The notes under the pieces were generated by a model. That model did not search any database, was not told the origin of the DNA, and saw only the letters and a list, made by a program, of their open reading frames with translations. DNA of 64,000 bases from an uncultured Mucilaginibacter sp. (GTDB lineage Bacteria; Bacteroidota; Bacteroidia; Sphingobacteriales; Sphingobacteriaceae). Where the stretch lies: the NCBI RefSeq assembly GCF_946479965.1, contig NZ_CAMLHX010000008.1, positions 39,911 through 103,910 on the forward strand, given 5' to 3'. Shown piece by piece: positions 34,613 to 44,603 of the stretch; position 1 is the first letter of the stretch, and each line of letters begins with the position of its first letter. Position numbers and translations under genes: made by a program.

Positions 34613-35341
34613 ATGAACATTAACAACAAGACAGTGCTGGTAACCGGTGGAGGATCTGGCATTGGATTAGCAATTGCGAAACAATTAAGCGAAAGAAACA
34701 ACAAAGTGATAATAACCGGCAGAAGAGCCGAAACCTTACAGGCAGCAGCAGCCGGACTTAAAAATGTGATAGCCATTGCAGCGGATGTAACCAATACAGA
34801 AGATGTTAAACGTTTGGTTGCCACCATACAGGCCGACTTTGGCGGATTGGACATTTTGATAAACAATGCGGGCTTTGCACATTATTACAGTATAAATGCC
34901 GATTCTAACACTTATCAAAAGGGTTTGGATGAGTTTAACACCAATTTCTTCTCTATTTTAAACCTTACAGAACAATTATTGCCTACGCTGCAAAAATCAG
35001 CTGAAGCGGCCGTAGTGAATGTTTCGTCTATACTGGCACTGGTGCCGCGCTCAACTATCCCTACTTACTCTGCAAGTAAGGCTGCCTTGCATTCTTATAC
35101 ACAATCGTTAAGATTTGCGCTTAAGGATACTTCTGTTAAAGTATTTGAGTTGATGCCGCCTTTGGTTAATACCGATTTTTCGAAAGAAATTGGCGGAGAG
35201 AACGGCATTGCCCCAAGCCAGGTTGCGGATGATCTGATCAGCGCTTTTGAAAATGATAGCTACGAGATCCATGTGGGTAATACAGCGCACATTTATGCAC
35301 TAGCAGACCCCGACAAGTTTAACGCAATAAATGCGGCTTAA
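34613..35341 (+). CDS. SDR family oxidoreductase under TetR control
   Basis: 242 residues. TGGGSGIG at 11-18, NNAG at 84-87, Ser138/139, Tyr152 and Lys156 (YSASK). The C-terminal half (FELMPPLVNTDFSKEIGG) resembles DltE-like SDRs. Substrate unknown; inducible by the ligand of the neighbouring repressor. Confidence 0.9.
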   Translation: MNINNKTVLVTGGGSGIGLAIAKQLSERNNKVIITGRRAETLQAAAAGLKNVIAIAADVTNTEDVKRLVATIQADFGGLDILINNAGFAHYYSINADSNTYQKGLDEFNTNFFSILNLTEQLLPTLQKSAEAAVVNVSSILALVPRSTIPTYSASKAALHSYTQSLRFALKDTSVKVFELMPPLVNTDFSKEIGGENGIAPSQVADDLISAFENDSYEIHVGNTAHIYALADPDKFNAINAA

Positions 35342-35381
35342 GCAACAAACTTAGCACACCTTGTGTCAGTGCAATTTTAAG

Positions 35382-35419
35382 CAACCCTCGTTGTAGCCAT
35401 ATGCGTACAATGAGGGTTG
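35382..35419 (+). terminator. terminator of the TetR-SDR cassette
   Basis: CAACCCTCGTTGTA pairs with TACAATGAGGGTTG (one mismatch), followed by T-rich DNA. Confidence 0.7.
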
Positions 35420-35444
35420 TTTGATTTTTATTAAACTTGTAGTT

Positions 35445-35960
35445 ATGAATGTAACAGAACTCAAAAACCTGCAGACCCCGTTAAAAGATAAATATCGCGA
35501 ACAGCCGGAGTCGGCCATCATTACCTTAAAAGCGGAAGGAAAAGTAGGTGAAGGCATATCATGTAAAGTGGAAACCGGCAAAGCCATTGTAGAGGCCGGC
35601 TTGCACCCCGCCACCGGCGGCACAGGTATGCTTGCATGCTCGGGCGATATGCTATTAGAAGCGCTGGTGGCTTGCGCAGGCGTTACCCTGCAAGCCGTAG
35701 CCACCGCAATTGAAGTGAATATTAAAAGCGGAACAGTAAGGGCAGAAGGCGACCTGGATTTTAAAGGCACCCTGGGTGTAAGTAAAGAGTCCCCGGTCGG
35801 TTTTAAAACTATCCGTCTCAACTTTGATCTGGATACAGATGCAAGCGATGAACAGCTGGCGGCTTTGAAAAAACTTACCGAAAGGTATTGCGTGGTATAC
35901 CAAACACTGGCTAATGGTGTAGAGGTAAAAAGCGATTATCACGTTTCTGACGGTGTATAA
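35445..35960 (+). CDS. OsmC family protein
   Basis: 171 residues from ATG 35445 (an upstream TTG would add eight). OsmC/Ohr fold with the two redox cysteines Cys65 (MLACSGDMLLEAL) and Cys77 (LVACAGVTLQ). Family members reduce organic hydroperoxides with thiols. Monocistronic. Confidence 0.85.
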   Translation: MNVTELKNLQTPLKDKYREQPESAIITLKAEGKVGEGISCKVETGKAIVEAGLHPATGGTGMLACSGDMLLEALVACAGVTLQAVATAIEVNIKSGTVRAEGDLDFKGTLGVSKESPVGFKTIRLNFDLDTDASDEQLAALKKLTERYCVVYQTLANGVEVKSDYHVSDGV

Positions 35961-35964
35961 AAAT

Positions 35965-35990
35965 AAAACCCGCGTAATAAAGCGGGTTTT
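35965..35990. terminator. bidirectional terminator
   Basis: AAAACCCGC / GCGGGTTTT with an 8-base loop between convergent genes. Confidence 0.8.
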
Positions 35991-36015
35991 AAGAAACCCT
36001 GAGGGATGAAATTAC

Positions 36016-36210
36016 CTACCCAATAGCGGCGCTTTTATCCTGCCAGTAGACCAAATCAATGCGCAGTTTATGCTCGGTGGCCAAACTCGCCCTTTTCTGT
36101 TCTAACTTCTGTAGTTGTTGTTCTTTAGTTAACGATGCCGGTATAGACAGGTAGGCAATAGTATTACCCGTTTGGGAGTTGATAAACTCAAAATGCTTTT
36201 TATCTGCCAT
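36016..36210 (-). CDS. small protein, unknown function
   Basis: 64 residues from ATG 36210 (MADKKHFEFINSQTGNTIAY); the longer open frame is not credible. Charged and helical at the centre (LTKEQQLQKLEQKRASLA). No family recognised. The 277 bases upstream contain GTGATCCA repeats (36300-36330) and no gene. Confidence 0.55.
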   Translation of the reverse strand: MADKKHFEFINSQTGNTIAYLSIPASLTKEQQLQKLEQKRASLATEHKLRIDLVYWQDKSAAIG

Positions 36211-36487
36211 GATATTGAAAACTAAACCATATAATTCATAACAACACCCATGACAAAAGGTTGCGACCTGAAAGATTGTTGATGTGTGTGAACTCACCCT
36301 GATCCAGGGTGATCCAAAGTGATCCAAAAAATGGCAGAAAATCACCATTTCTGGTTTTACAATATTCTTATAATCAGCAATTTAAGACTAATTCACAGCC
36401 AATTTTCCTGGCGAATAAGTTTTGCACTTAATATAGCTAAGGTACTAATAATCAATAAATTGACTTTTTATTTTTTTGGTAATGCAT

Positions 36488-37168
36488 TTATTTTGGATCA
36501 CCCTTACCCTGTCTTCTCACCATCTCATTTATCCACAACGGGGCAAAAGGCGAGGTGCAGCCCTTTGGGGTGGGGTAGTCGCGGTAAATGCCGAGCCGCT
36601 CGCCTATCTCCAGCGCACGTTCCCGCAACGCCGGGTGGTTAATACCGATGTTCGCCAGGGCGGTGTTCATGGTCCACTGGGTTTCGGGTGCCGCGGTGGG
36701 CATTTCGGCCTCAATACGGTCAAGCAACGCCGTTAGATCCAACCCTTCCGGACTGCGGGCTATGCGCCCGGCGGTAAGGCTCCAGCCTGCGCGGGCCGCC
36801 ATTGGGTGGTCGCTCTGCATCCATTGTAAACGTAGCTGCTCCCTATCCTGGTGTTCCTTAATTATATAACTGCTGAGCCAGTCGGCCAGGTGCGGAAACG
36901 GCTCAGAGCGTACCATGCTATCCACCTCATCAGCCGTTAGCTTTTTAGGGTTGATGATCAGAATGGCAAGGAAGCGGGCTTCAATATTCCCGGTTTCCCA
37001 TAGCTCCTTAGCCAACTCGTGGTTGGTTTTGATGGATTTAGCCAGCGCGCGGATATCACCCATCTTTACCCCAAACTGATCGGCGCGGGCACCCTGCTTT
37101 GTGTTAATGGCACGCACTGTTTCGTTACCCAGCGCCTCCAGTTTTTTAAGTATGTCTGTAACGGTCAT
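36488..37168 (-). CDS. DNA alkylation repair protein (AlkD-like, HEAT repeats)
   Basis: 226 residues from ATG 37168. HEAT-like helical repeats with the family pattern GVKMGDIRALAKSI, HLADWLSSYII, ARAGWSL and WTMNTALANIGI. AlkD-type glycosylases remove bulky or cationic alkylpurines without base flipping. Catalytic residues cannot be assigned with certainty from sequence alone. Confidence 0.8.
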   Translation of the reverse strand: MTVTDILKKLEALGNETVRAINTKQGARADQFGVKMGDIRALAKSIKTNHELAKELWETGNIEARFLAILIINPKKLTADEVDSMVRSEPFPHLADWLSSYIIKEHQDREQLRLQWMQSDHPMAARAGWSLTAGRIARSPEGLDLTALLDRIEAEMPTAAPETQWTMNTALANIGINHPALRERALEIGERLGIYRDYPTPKGCTSPFAPLWINEMVRRQGKGDPK

Positions 37169-37240
37169 AGCATTGGTATGATTGGTTTTTGCCTTTGCTG
37201 TAATGCTTTTGTAATACAACACGGCCGAATCGGAATTGAT

Positions 37241-37768
37241 TTATTTAACCGGCGGGAACCTGCGGCTTTTCTCGTCATACAGTACAATTTTGCCATTTTT
37301 CATCTTCACGTCATCAACAAAGAACAGCGAGTCCGCTTTGCCGCTTTTGTCTGTCCATTTCTCTAAATACCAAAGCGTAACCCACTCCTCTTTTTGATCA
37401 GGGTAGTAGGTGGGTATCCATGATTCAAAAGTTTTTGAAAGGGTTGCAAATTCCTTACGGCCCTGCTCCAAAATGGTTATCAAGCTATCCTTTTTCCCTT
37501 TAAAGTGAAGTTGGTCTGAAATGAATTCCACCGAGTCGGCAAACGCTTCACCTGCTCCTTTAACATCGCCGTCAACATACTTCTTTAAGCAATCTAATAC
37601 GATAAGTGAGTTCTTCTCATCGCCGGGCTGCCAGTTAATGGAGTAGGTTGGTTTAAAAGGATAATTGAGTTTTGCGCTGGTATCGGCGGCTTTCTCCTGT
37701 CCCGATTCGCTGTTGCAACTAAAAAGAATGGCGCATAGCGCCAAAAAAGGCAGGTTGATTTTTTTCAT
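37241..37768 (-). CDS. lipoprotein with NTF2-like domain
   Basis: 175 residues; lipoprotein signal with LFSC (Cys about 18). The rest fits an NTF2/SnoaL-like cone fold (IVLDCLKKYVDGDVKGAGEA ... DSVEFI ... WVTLWYLEKWTDKSGK). No catalytic function implied. Upstream on the same strand is the GH28 gene (40-base gap), so they may be cotranscribed. Confidence 0.7.
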   Translation of the reverse strand: MKKINLPFLALCAILFSCNSESGQEKAADTSAKLNYPFKPTYSINWQPGDEKNSLIVLDCLKKYVDGDVKGAGEAFADSVEFISDQLHFKGKKDSLITILEQGRKEFATLSKTFESWIPTYYPDQKEEWVTLWYLEKWTDKSGKADSLFFVDDVKMKNGKIVLYDEKSRRFPPVK

Positions 37769-37807
37769 GGAATAAAGATCAGTGTATGGTTTTGGTAACT
37801 AAGGTAA

Positions 37808-39196
37808 CTAATTTCCGGCGGTAGCTTTGGCAACCGCACCATTAATTTTAACATTGTCAAATACCATATTTGCCACGTGGTCAGCCTCTACGGATGTTTT
37901 TACGCCGCGTATATTGCTGTTTACCACCCGCAAATTCTGCACCGGCGACTCCGGATAGGCATGTACAAACACGCCATAATTACCTCCTTTTTCCACGTCC
38001 AGGTTCTCTACCCAAATGTTGCGTATGGTAGGCATAAAATTGCCCGGCGTTTCGTAAAACATATTGAAGGACAGTGCAGCGTCTTTGTAGGTACCTACCT
38101 TAATGTCTTTCATAAAAACATTCTCAATAATCCCCCCGCGCGATGAGCTGGTTTTAAGGCGCAACACCCTGTCAAGATCTTTTGAGTCCATTGTGCAGTT
38201 TAGGGCATAGATGTTTAGGGCGCCGCCTGCTATCTCGCTGCCAATGGTTACGCCGCCGTGGCCATCCTTCATAACGCAGTTCTCAACAATGTGGTTTTCG
38301 GCGGGGCGCGCTACGCGTCTACCATCCTCATCACGACCCGATTTTATGGCGATGCAATCGTCGCCGGTATCAAACAGGCAATTCCTGATCATCACATTTT
38401 TACACGACTCCGGGTCGCAGCCATCATTGTTAGGGCCGTGCGATATTACCTTAACATTCTCTATAATAATATTCTCAGACAGCAGCGGATGAATGATCCA
38501 CATTGGCGAGTTGGTTATCTTAACATCAGCTATCCTTATATTCTTACTGTTTTGAAACTGGATGAAATTCGGTCGCAGGAAACTTCCGTCGCCAAAAACG
38601 CGGGTTTTGGGATCAGTTTTTTGGTGCATGTATTCGTGCAGTTTATTCCGGGCAGTAACCTGGTTAACCGTAGGCCCGCCGTAAACCCAGTTCCACCAGT
38701 GCTCCCTGTCGGCGTTGCCATCTAATGTGCCGTTGCCTGTAACGGCAATATTGGTTTCGCCGTTAGCATAAATCAGGGCAGAGTAGTTCATACATTCCAT
38801 CCCTTCCCAACGAGTAGCAACAATTGGGTAATCCTTTGTATCCCTGCTAAAGATCAATTTAGCGCTGTCCTGCAGATGCAGGTTTACATTGCTTTTAAGG
38901 TAGATGGCCCCGGTTAACCAGGTGCCGACAGGGATAACAACCCTGCCGCCGCCGGCTTTATTGCAAGCCGCAATTGCAGCGTTAATAGCTTTTGTATTAT
39001 TGATGATTCCACCACTAACCGCGCCGTATTTGGTTATGTTGTAATCAGTCTTTTTAAATTGGGGTGGTTTTATTAAGCTGCGTAGTTTCTTGATCTCGGC
39101 CAGTGGCTCGGCGCTGCTTTTCCATACCTTGCCCTGGGCAAATGAAGAAACTGTAAATAGCAGGCACGCTACCGCGATTGAAAATGCTTTTATCAT
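37808..39196 (-). CDS. glycoside hydrolase family 28 (polygalacturonase-like), secreted
   Basis: 462 residues with signal peptide (about 1-20). Right-handed parallel beta-helix with the GH28 signature: NNDGCD (Asp258, Asp261), TGDDCIAIKSG (Asp279, Asp280), GHGGVTIGSE (His313) and RLK in RVLRLKTS. Hydrolyses alpha-1,4-galacturonosyl or rhamnogalacturonan bonds in pectin; exo or endo cannot be told. First enzyme of the plant cell-wall gene region extending to 47.9 kb. Confidence 0.93.
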   Translation of the reverse strand: MIKAFSIAVACLLFTVSSFAQGKVWKSSAEPLAEIKKLRSLIKPPQFKKTDYNITKYGAVSGGIINNTKAINAAIAACNKAGGGRVVIPVGTWLTGAIYLKSNVNLHLQDSAKLIFSRDTKDYPIVATRWEGMECMNYSALIYANGETNIAVTGNGTLDGNADREHWWNWVYGGPTVNQVTARNKLHEYMHQKTDPKTRVFGDGSFLRPNFIQFQNSKNIRIADVKITNSPMWIIHPLLSENIIIENVKVISHGPNNDGCDPESCKNVMIRNCLFDTGDDCIAIKSGRDEDGRRVARPAENHIVENCVMKDGHGGVTIGSEIAGGALNIYALNCTMDSKDLDRVLRLKTSSSRGGIIENVFMKDIKVGTYKDAALSFNMFYETPGNFMPTIRNIWVENLDVEKGGNYGVFVHAYPESPVQNLRVVNSNIRGVKTSVEADHVANMVFDNVKINGAVAKATAGN

Positions 39197-39296
39197 ATGT
39201 TAAAAATGCTATGCGCCGGTTTATAGCGACCACATTGATCTACCCGACGGGCTAATGCTAATATCGCATTTTTAACGAAGGTTTTATTCCTTATAT

Positions 39297-39902
39297 CTAC
39301 CGGGTAACCTTTAACCAGCCGGTTATGCTCATTCTGGGTAAGCGGGTTATTAAAACCTCGTGCTCCAGCTCGTTACTTTTAAAGAACACGCTTTTGCCGG
39401 CGTTTGGTGTAATATCCTCCCAGTGGTCTTCCTGATAGATCCGTAATTCCCCGCCATCAACCGCTGTGTTCAGATACAGTATCATGGAGAAAACCCTTGT
39501 ACCGTTTTGCTTAAAATTGTCAAGGTGGCGCTTATAAAAGCTTCCTTTTTCGTAAAGCGTATAATGAAACTCGTACCCGGTAATGCCGGCATAGCAGGTG
39601 CTGTTCAAGTGGCTCACAAAGCGGTCCATCAAATCAAAAAAAGCATTTTCATGCAGGTTATTATGCATGCGGTCTAACCAATAAATTTTGTCGCTGCGTA
39701 CTAATTTGTTATGATTTACCAGCTTATTATTACCGGTACCTGCAGAAAGCAGCAAATTGCTACTGTACAGCGCGTTTATATTGTTTACTAAATGGGATGA
39801 CAGAGCTTCGGTGAGAAAATTACTTACCGTGCCCACGTTGGTGGCCAGGTAACTATCAATGAGTTGATCAAATATGGCCTCCAAAATTGATGTAAGGTAC
39901 AC
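39297..39902 (-). CDS. 2OG-Fe(II) oxygenase (prolyl 4-hydroxylase-like)
   Basis: 201 residues. Double-stranded beta-helix with iron ligands His126 and Asp128 (RHLDNF) and His181 (ELEHEV), and a 2-oxoglutarate-binding Arg at 187 or 190. Fits the P4H-alpha-like family; target protein or small molecule unknown. Confidence 0.85.
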   Translation of the reverse strand: MYLTSILEAIFDQLIDSYLATNVGTVSNFLTEALSSHLVNNINALYSSNLLLSAGTGNNKLVNHNKLVRSDKIYWLDRMHNNLHENAFFDLMDRFVSHLNSTCYAGITGYEFHYTLYEKGSFYKRHLDNFKQNGTRVFSMILYLNTAVDGGELRIYQEDHWEDITPNAGKSVFFKSNELEHEVLITRLPRMSITGWLKVTR

Positions 39903-39969
39903 TATTTAATACCACTGCTGATAATTATAAAATTAGCAGCAATTTTAACCACTGATAACGTCTATTTAC

Positions 39970-39977
39970 TAAATTTG
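39970..39977 (+). promoter_or_regulatory. -7 promoter box for the dienelactone hydrolase gene
   Basis: TAAATTTG, exact TAnnTTTG, 16 bases before the ATG at 39994. Confidence 0.45.
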
Positions 39978-39993
39978 AACAAAGCTTTTAATT

Positions 39994-40881
39994 ATGAGTG
40001 AGATAAACAAAGAAGATATTAAGCAGGAAGTTTTTGACCTGTACGACGATTATGCCCACAACCGCCTTGACAGGCGCGATTTTATGCAGAAGTTATCCCT
40101 GTATGCTGTGGGCGGGTTAACCGTTACATCGCTGATGAGCTTTTTGATGCCTGATTATAAAGGCAACATCCAGATAAAAAAAGATGACGCGCGCCTGAAA
40201 TCTGAATTCATTAATTACCCATCGCCAAAAGGCGGTGGAACCATAAAAGCCCTGCTATCCAAACCTGTGGATGCCAAAGGGAAATTGGGCGGCGTACTGG
40301 TAGTGCACGAAAACCGCGGACTGAACCCCTACATTGAAGATGTAGGCAGAAGAGCCGCCCTGGCCGGCTTTATTTCTATTGCTCCCGATGCACTTTCGCC
40401 ATTAGGCGGCTATCCCGGTAATGACGACGAGGGCCGTACTATGCAAGCTAAACGCAACCCCAAAGAAATGGAGGAAGATTTTATAGCTGCTTACGAGTAT
40501 TTGAAAAACCACAAAGATTGCAACGGCAAGGTTGGCGTTGTTGGCTTTTGCTATGGTGGCGGTATATCGAACACGTTAGCTGTTCGTTTGCCCGATCTGG
40601 CTGCAGCTGTGCCTTTTTATGGCGGACAGCCTGCTGCTGCCGATGTGCCGAAAATAAAAGCGCCGCTAATGATCCACAATGCATCATTAGATACCCGTAT
40701 AATGGCAGGCGCGCCTGCTTATGAAGCTGCGCTGAAAGAGAACGGTAAAAAATACCAGGCCTTTGTTTACGAAGGCGCCAATCATGGTTTCCATAACGAC
40801 ACTACCCCACGCTACGATAAGGCAGCGGCAGAGTTGGCATGGAAACGTACCATTGATTTCTTTAAAGAGAATTTGAAATAA
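39994..40881 (+). CDS. dienelactone hydrolase family protein with membrane/Tat-like N-terminus
   Basis: 295 residues. Alpha/beta hydrolase with Cys186 nucleophile (GFCYGGG), Asp233 and His264 (GANHGFH), plus Glu106 (HENRG), the full dienelactone hydrolase set. Residues 26-54 contain DRRDFMQKL and a hydrophobic stretch, resembling a Tat signal or anchor, so it probably acts in the periplasm. The substrate may be an ester or lactone; known DLH substrates are aromatic-degradation lactones. Confidence 0.85.
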   Translation: MSEINKEDIKQEVFDLYDDYAHNRLDRRDFMQKLSLYAVGGLTVTSLMSFLMPDYKGNIQIKKDDARLKSEFINYPSPKGGGTIKALLSKPVDAKGKLGGVLVVHENRGLNPYIEDVGRRAALAGFISIAPDALSPLGGYPGNDDEGRTMQAKRNPKEMEEDFIAAYEYLKNHKDCNGKVGVVGFCYGGGISNTLAVRLPDLAAAVPFYGGQPAAADVPKIKAPLMIHNASLDTRIMAGAPAYEAALKENGKKYQAFVYEGANHGFHNDTTPRYDKAAAELAWKRTIDFFKENLK

Positions 40882-40900
40882 ACGGATTCTGCTATAGGAC

Positions 40901-40936
40901 AGCCCCGGCGTCGCAAGATGCCGGGGCTTTTGTTTT
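40901..40936 (+). terminator. terminator
   Basis: AGCCCCGGC / GCCGGGGCT with a 10-base loop, then TTTTGTTTT. Confidence 0.85.
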
Positions 40937-41058
40937 AGACACCGATGGCACTCGTCGTTAAACAGGCTCATGTGGTCGCTTAAATGCTGTGCATGGTCTA
41001 TAATAATTTGTTTATCAACTACATTTGATCAACTTAGCTTTGAATTAACATAGGTGCC

Positions 41059-42303
41059 ATGAATAGATCTGTTTTTTACCCGTTTGTTTTGCTTCTGCTG
41101 ATGGTGTGCTTCAACCCGGCATCCGCGCAGCAACGTCTTATCATTAGCGGTAAAGTAACCAACGAGCAATCGGGGCGGCCTATACGCCGGGCAAGCGTTA
41201 GCATAAATAACAAGGGTGTAGGCACCGGCACTAACGACGCAGGGCAGTTCATCCTCCTTATTCCGCAAGCTAACCTTGGCGATACGCTAAGTATCTCGTG
41301 CATTGGTTTTGATAGCAAGCGCATTCCTGTAGCAGGTCTAAAAAACGACCAGGTGGTTAACATAGCCCTTGCAAAAAGCACAATTGAGTTAATGGAGGTT
41401 ACTATTACGCATTATGATGCGGTAAAGGTACTGCAAAAAGCCATAGCCAAAATACCTCAAAATAACATTAATCAGCCCCACCTGCTGCGCGGTTTTTACC
41501 GCATGTATACCTTTAAAAAAGATGCGCCGCTGCAATTATCAGAAGCTGTATTTGATGTTTTTAATTTTGGATACGGTGATAAACGTGCGGACCTGTTCAA
41601 GCTTATTAAAGCCCGGAACGAGATAAACGACCACGACTTCAGTTCGCTTGAGTTCGGACAAAAACCTAACACTATTTTTGAGCAGGACATAGTGAACCAC
41701 CTGCCTGCCTGCGGGTTTTTAAACGAGGAAGGGCTGGAGCGGCACGAGTTTGATGTTACCGGTGTGGTTGACGTTAACGGGCACAGCGCTTATGAAGTTG
41801 AATTTAAAGAGAAAGCCGGCCAAACAAAAGACACCTATCGCGGGGTAATGTATATCGACACGAAAACCTATGCCTTTATTTATTTTGATTTTGGTTTAAG
41901 CCCGGCAGGATTAAAAACGCCGGCCAAGAATAATTTTATATTAAAGTCATTAATAGGAATAGGGGGTGTAGGCCTTAACATGACTGGCGACCGTATGCGG
42001 GTTAATTATCAGCAGGTAAATAACAAATGGGTATTGGCTTCGGTAGAGGGGACTGATTCCATTGCAGTTAACGGCCCATCGCCTAAAGACAATTTTAATG
42101 CTCAAATAAAATTCAACTATCAGATAACTACGGTTGATACAAACGAAGATCCTTTTGAATCAACCATGGGCCGTAACGAAAGCATCAACAACTACAAAAG
42201 CAGCGGCGGCGAGCGGTTTTGGAAAGACTACAACATCCTGCTGTCTGATTATAATGTAGATGATATTCTAAAACAGATCCAAACAATCAATAAGAAAAAA
42301 TAA
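41059..42303 (+). CDS. carboxypeptidase-regulatory-like domain protein, secreted
   Basis: 414 residues with signal peptide (about 1-24). Residues about 27-115 form a CarboxypepD_reg-like beta sandwich (ISGKVTNEQSGRPIRRASVS ... ISCIGFDSKRI), as at the N-terminus of SusC-type receptors, but no barrel follows; the remaining 300 residues are beta-rich and occur in outer-membrane-associated Bacteroidota proteins of unknown role. Monocistronic. Confidence 0.75.
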   Translation: MNRSVFYPFVLLLLMVCFNPASAQQRLIISGKVTNEQSGRPIRRASVSINNKGVGTGTNDAGQFILLIPQANLGDTLSISCIGFDSKRIPVAGLKNDQVVNIALAKSTIELMEVTITHYDAVKVLQKAIAKIPQNNINQPHLLRGFYRMYTFKKDAPLQLSEAVFDVFNFGYGDKRADLFKLIKARNEINDHDFSSLEFGQKPNTIFEQDIVNHLPACGFLNEEGLERHEFDVTGVVDVNGHSAYEVEFKEKAGQTKDTYRGVMYIDTKTYAFIYFDFGLSPAGLKTPAKNNFILKSLIGIGGVGLNMTGDRMRVNYQQVNNKWVLASVEGTDSIAVNGPSPKDNFNAQIKFNYQITTVDTNEDPFESTMGRNESINNYKSSGGERFWKDYNILLSDYNVDDILKQIQTINKKK

Positions 42304-42354
42304 GGCAGACCAACACCCGAACCTATCATAGAGAAGCAGTTTTTACTGCAACAA

Positions 42355-42390
42355 AAAAGCGCCCCGATGTAAACCGGGGCGCTTTTGTTT
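42355..42390. terminator. bidirectional terminator
   Basis: AAAAGCGCCCCG / CGGGGCGCTTTT around an 8-base loop between convergent genes. Confidence 0.9.
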
Positions 42391-42404
42391 ATTATGTAAT
42401 GTAA

Positions 42405-43493
42405 TTATGGTTTGATCATTGCCAGGCTACCATCAGCATTATGGGTTAATTCGGTAACCTTAATGTTTCTTAAATGGGTTTTGCCTGATATTTCGGTATC
42501 ATGATAAAAAATATACCATTTACCTTTCCATTCAACAATTGAGTGGTGGGTTGTCCAGCCTTCAACAGGGCTCATAAAAGTGCCGCCATAAGTGAAGGGG
42601 CCTGTTGGCTTATCACTGGTAGCATAAGCTAAAAGGTGTGTATCGCCTGTTGAATAAGTAAAATAATATTTGCCATTGTACTTATGCATCCATGGGCCTT
42701 CAAAGAAACGGCGGGTATTATCTTTACCTAACAAAGGTTTGCCGTCTTTATCAACTATAAGAGCATCCTTAACTTCACCGTCAAAGCTTTTCATGTCTTT
42801 GCTCATTTTAACCACGCGGCAGCTTATTGCAGCATCATCAGGTTTTTTAAGGTCGGTTTTTGAATCGTTAACGCGTTTGCCATCTTTCCATTGTTGTAAC
42901 TGGCCACCCCATATACCACCAAAGTACATATAGCTTGTACCGTTATCATCAGTAAATACGGCAGGGTCAATGCTGTAACTACCTGTAATTGGTTGTGGTT
43001 CTGCTTTAAACGGACCTTCCGGTTTTGTTGAAGTAGCCACACCTATATGGAAGATATCTTGCTTATCCTTTACAGGGAAGTATAAAAAGTAAGTGCCGTT
43101 TTTGTAAGCGGCATCCGGCGCCCAAAGCTGGCGGCCCGCCCACGGAATAGTTGATACCGAAAGACCAACACCATGATCGGTTACTTTACCATTTACATCA
43201 TCCATTGATAAGATATGATAATCGCTCATGGCAAAGTGATCGCCATTGTCATTTTGGGCAATACCTGCTTCAATATCATGCGAAGGATAAATATAGATCT
43301 TACCATTAAAAACATGAGCTGATGGATCAGCAGTAAAAATGTCTTTAATAAGAGGTTCTGATAAATATTTCTTTTTTTCGGGAGCTTTTGCTGCCGTTGT
43401 TGCAGTGTCCGACTCTTTCTTTTTTTCTTGTCCCTGGCAAGCGGCAAAAGCCAGCAATAGTGCTAATGCCGATAAATTAAATGCTTTATTCAT
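42405..43493 (-). CDS. glycoside hydrolase family 43, lipoprotein
   Basis: 362 residues; lipobox AFAAC (Cys19). Five-bladed propeller with catalytic Asp56 (ADPSAH), pKa modulator Asp176 (SIDPAVF) and acid Glu265 (FFEGPWM). GH43 enzymes are arabinofuranosidases or xylosidases, so it should remove side chains or xylose from arabinoxylan or pectin side chains at the cell surface or in the periplasm. Confidence 0.93.
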   Translation of the reverse strand: MNKAFNLSALALLLAFAACQGQEKKKESDTATTAAKAPEKKKYLSEPLIKDIFTADPSAHVFNGKIYIYPSHDIEAGIAQNDNGDHFAMSDYHILSMDDVNGKVTDHGVGLSVSTIPWAGRQLWAPDAAYKNGTYFLYFPVKDKQDIFHIGVATSTKPEGPFKAEPQPITGSYSIDPAVFTDDNGTSYMYFGGIWGGQLQQWKDGKRVNDSKTDLKKPDDAAISCRVVKMSKDMKSFDGEVKDALIVDKDGKPLLGKDNTRRFFEGPWMHKYNGKYYFTYSTGDTHLLAYATSDKPTGPFTYGGTFMSPVEGWTTHHSIVEWKGKWYIFYHDTEISGKTHLRNIKVTELTHNADGSLAMIKP

Positions 43494-43719
43494 TTTAGCT
43501 AAATTGGTTTTAATATAATTGTATACGTGGGTGTACTAAATATTAGGTTCGCGGTATTACACGCGTGGTGATACAATATTAATCTTTTTTGTTTCGAATT
43601 TTAAATTTTACAGATTAATGCCCTCAAAAATTTCCGCACTCGTTTGCGTTATTTATAAAACGCCGCTTATTAAATAAATCAGGAACATCGTATTTTGCAC
43701 TACCATTAAACTAAAAGAA

Positions 43720-44532
43720 ATGAGAATTATAAAAACTATTGCATCAGCCGCTGTTATGCTGATGGCAACCGCCACCTTTGCACAAGACACCAAAATTTGG
43801 AACAATAAACAATGCGCTGTGGTACTTACTTATGACGATGCTATTGATATAGACATTGACAATGTAGCGCCGGCATTAGATTCGTTAAACCTGAAAGGAA
43901 CGTTTTATTTGATAGGCTCATCGCCGGTGATAGAAAAGCGCCTGCCCGAGTGGCGTAAAATGGCGGCTAAAGGGCATGAACTGGGTAATCACGGTTTGTT
44001 TCATCCATGTGATGGCAGCCGGCCCGGGCGCAGCTTTGTAGTACCCGATCATGACCTGAGCAAATATTCTGTTGTGCGTGCGGTTGATGAGATCCGCGTT
44101 TACAACACTTTTTTAAAGGCCATTGACGGCAAAGACAAACGCACTTATGCCTATCCTTGCGGCGACCTTACCATAAACGGTGTTCCGTTTTACAAGGACC
44201 TTGAAAAAGATTTTGCAGGAGCACGTGGAGTAACCGGCGGAACACAAGGCGCAAATGAAGTTGACCTGGCTAATATTGATAGTTATATGATAAACGGACA
44301 GTCTGCCGAGTATATGATAGATCTGGTAAAGAAGGCGCAGCAGTCACATAAACTTATCGTATTTCTGTTTCACGGTGTAGGCGGCGGGCATAGCATAAAT
44401 GTTAGTCTTGATGCGCACAGTAAACTGTTGCATTACTTGAAAAACAACGAAAAAGATATTTGGGTAGCGCCAATGGTAGATGTGGCGGAGAAGGTTATGG
44501 CTTACCAGAAAGCTAATCCTAAGAAAATGTAA
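43720..44532 (+). CDS. polysaccharide deacetylase (CE4-like)
   Basis: 270 residues with signal peptide (about 1-21). NodB-like barrel with the Asp pair Asp39-Asp40 (LTYDDAID) and metal-binding HGLFH (His91, His95), and a C-terminal FLFHGVGGG block. In this GH10/GH43 setting acetylxylan esterase activity is likely; peptidoglycan or chitin substrates cannot be excluded. Confidence 0.85.
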   Translation: MRIIKTIASAAVMLMATATFAQDTKIWNNKQCAVVLTYDDAIDIDIDNVAPALDSLNLKGTFYLIGSSPVIEKRLPEWRKMAAKGHELGNHGLFHPCDGSRPGRSFVVPDHDLSKYSVVRAVDEIRVYNTFLKAIDGKDKRTYAYPCGDLTINGVPFYKDLEKDFAGARGVTGGTQGANEVDLANIDSYMINGQSAEYMIDLVKKAQQSHKLIVFLFHGVGGGHSINVSLDAHSKLLHYLKNNEKDIWVAPMVDVAEKVMAYQKANPKKM

Positions 44533-44538
44533 TTCCAA

Positions 44539-44579
44539 AAAAAAATAGCGATGGGTTTTAAACCCATCGCTATTTTTTT
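44539..44579. terminator. bidirectional terminator
   Basis: Nearly perfect 19-bp palindrome (AAATAGCGATGGGTTT / AAACCCATCGCTATTT) with A-run and T-run flanks between convergent genes. Confidence 0.9.
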
Positions 44580-44603
44580 GGCGCTTTCTTAATGTATATA
44601 TAG

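Noticed and set aside
34597..35290. Antisense open frames across the SDR and TetR genes
   Set aside because: They overlap genes with complete catalytic and DNA-binding motifs.
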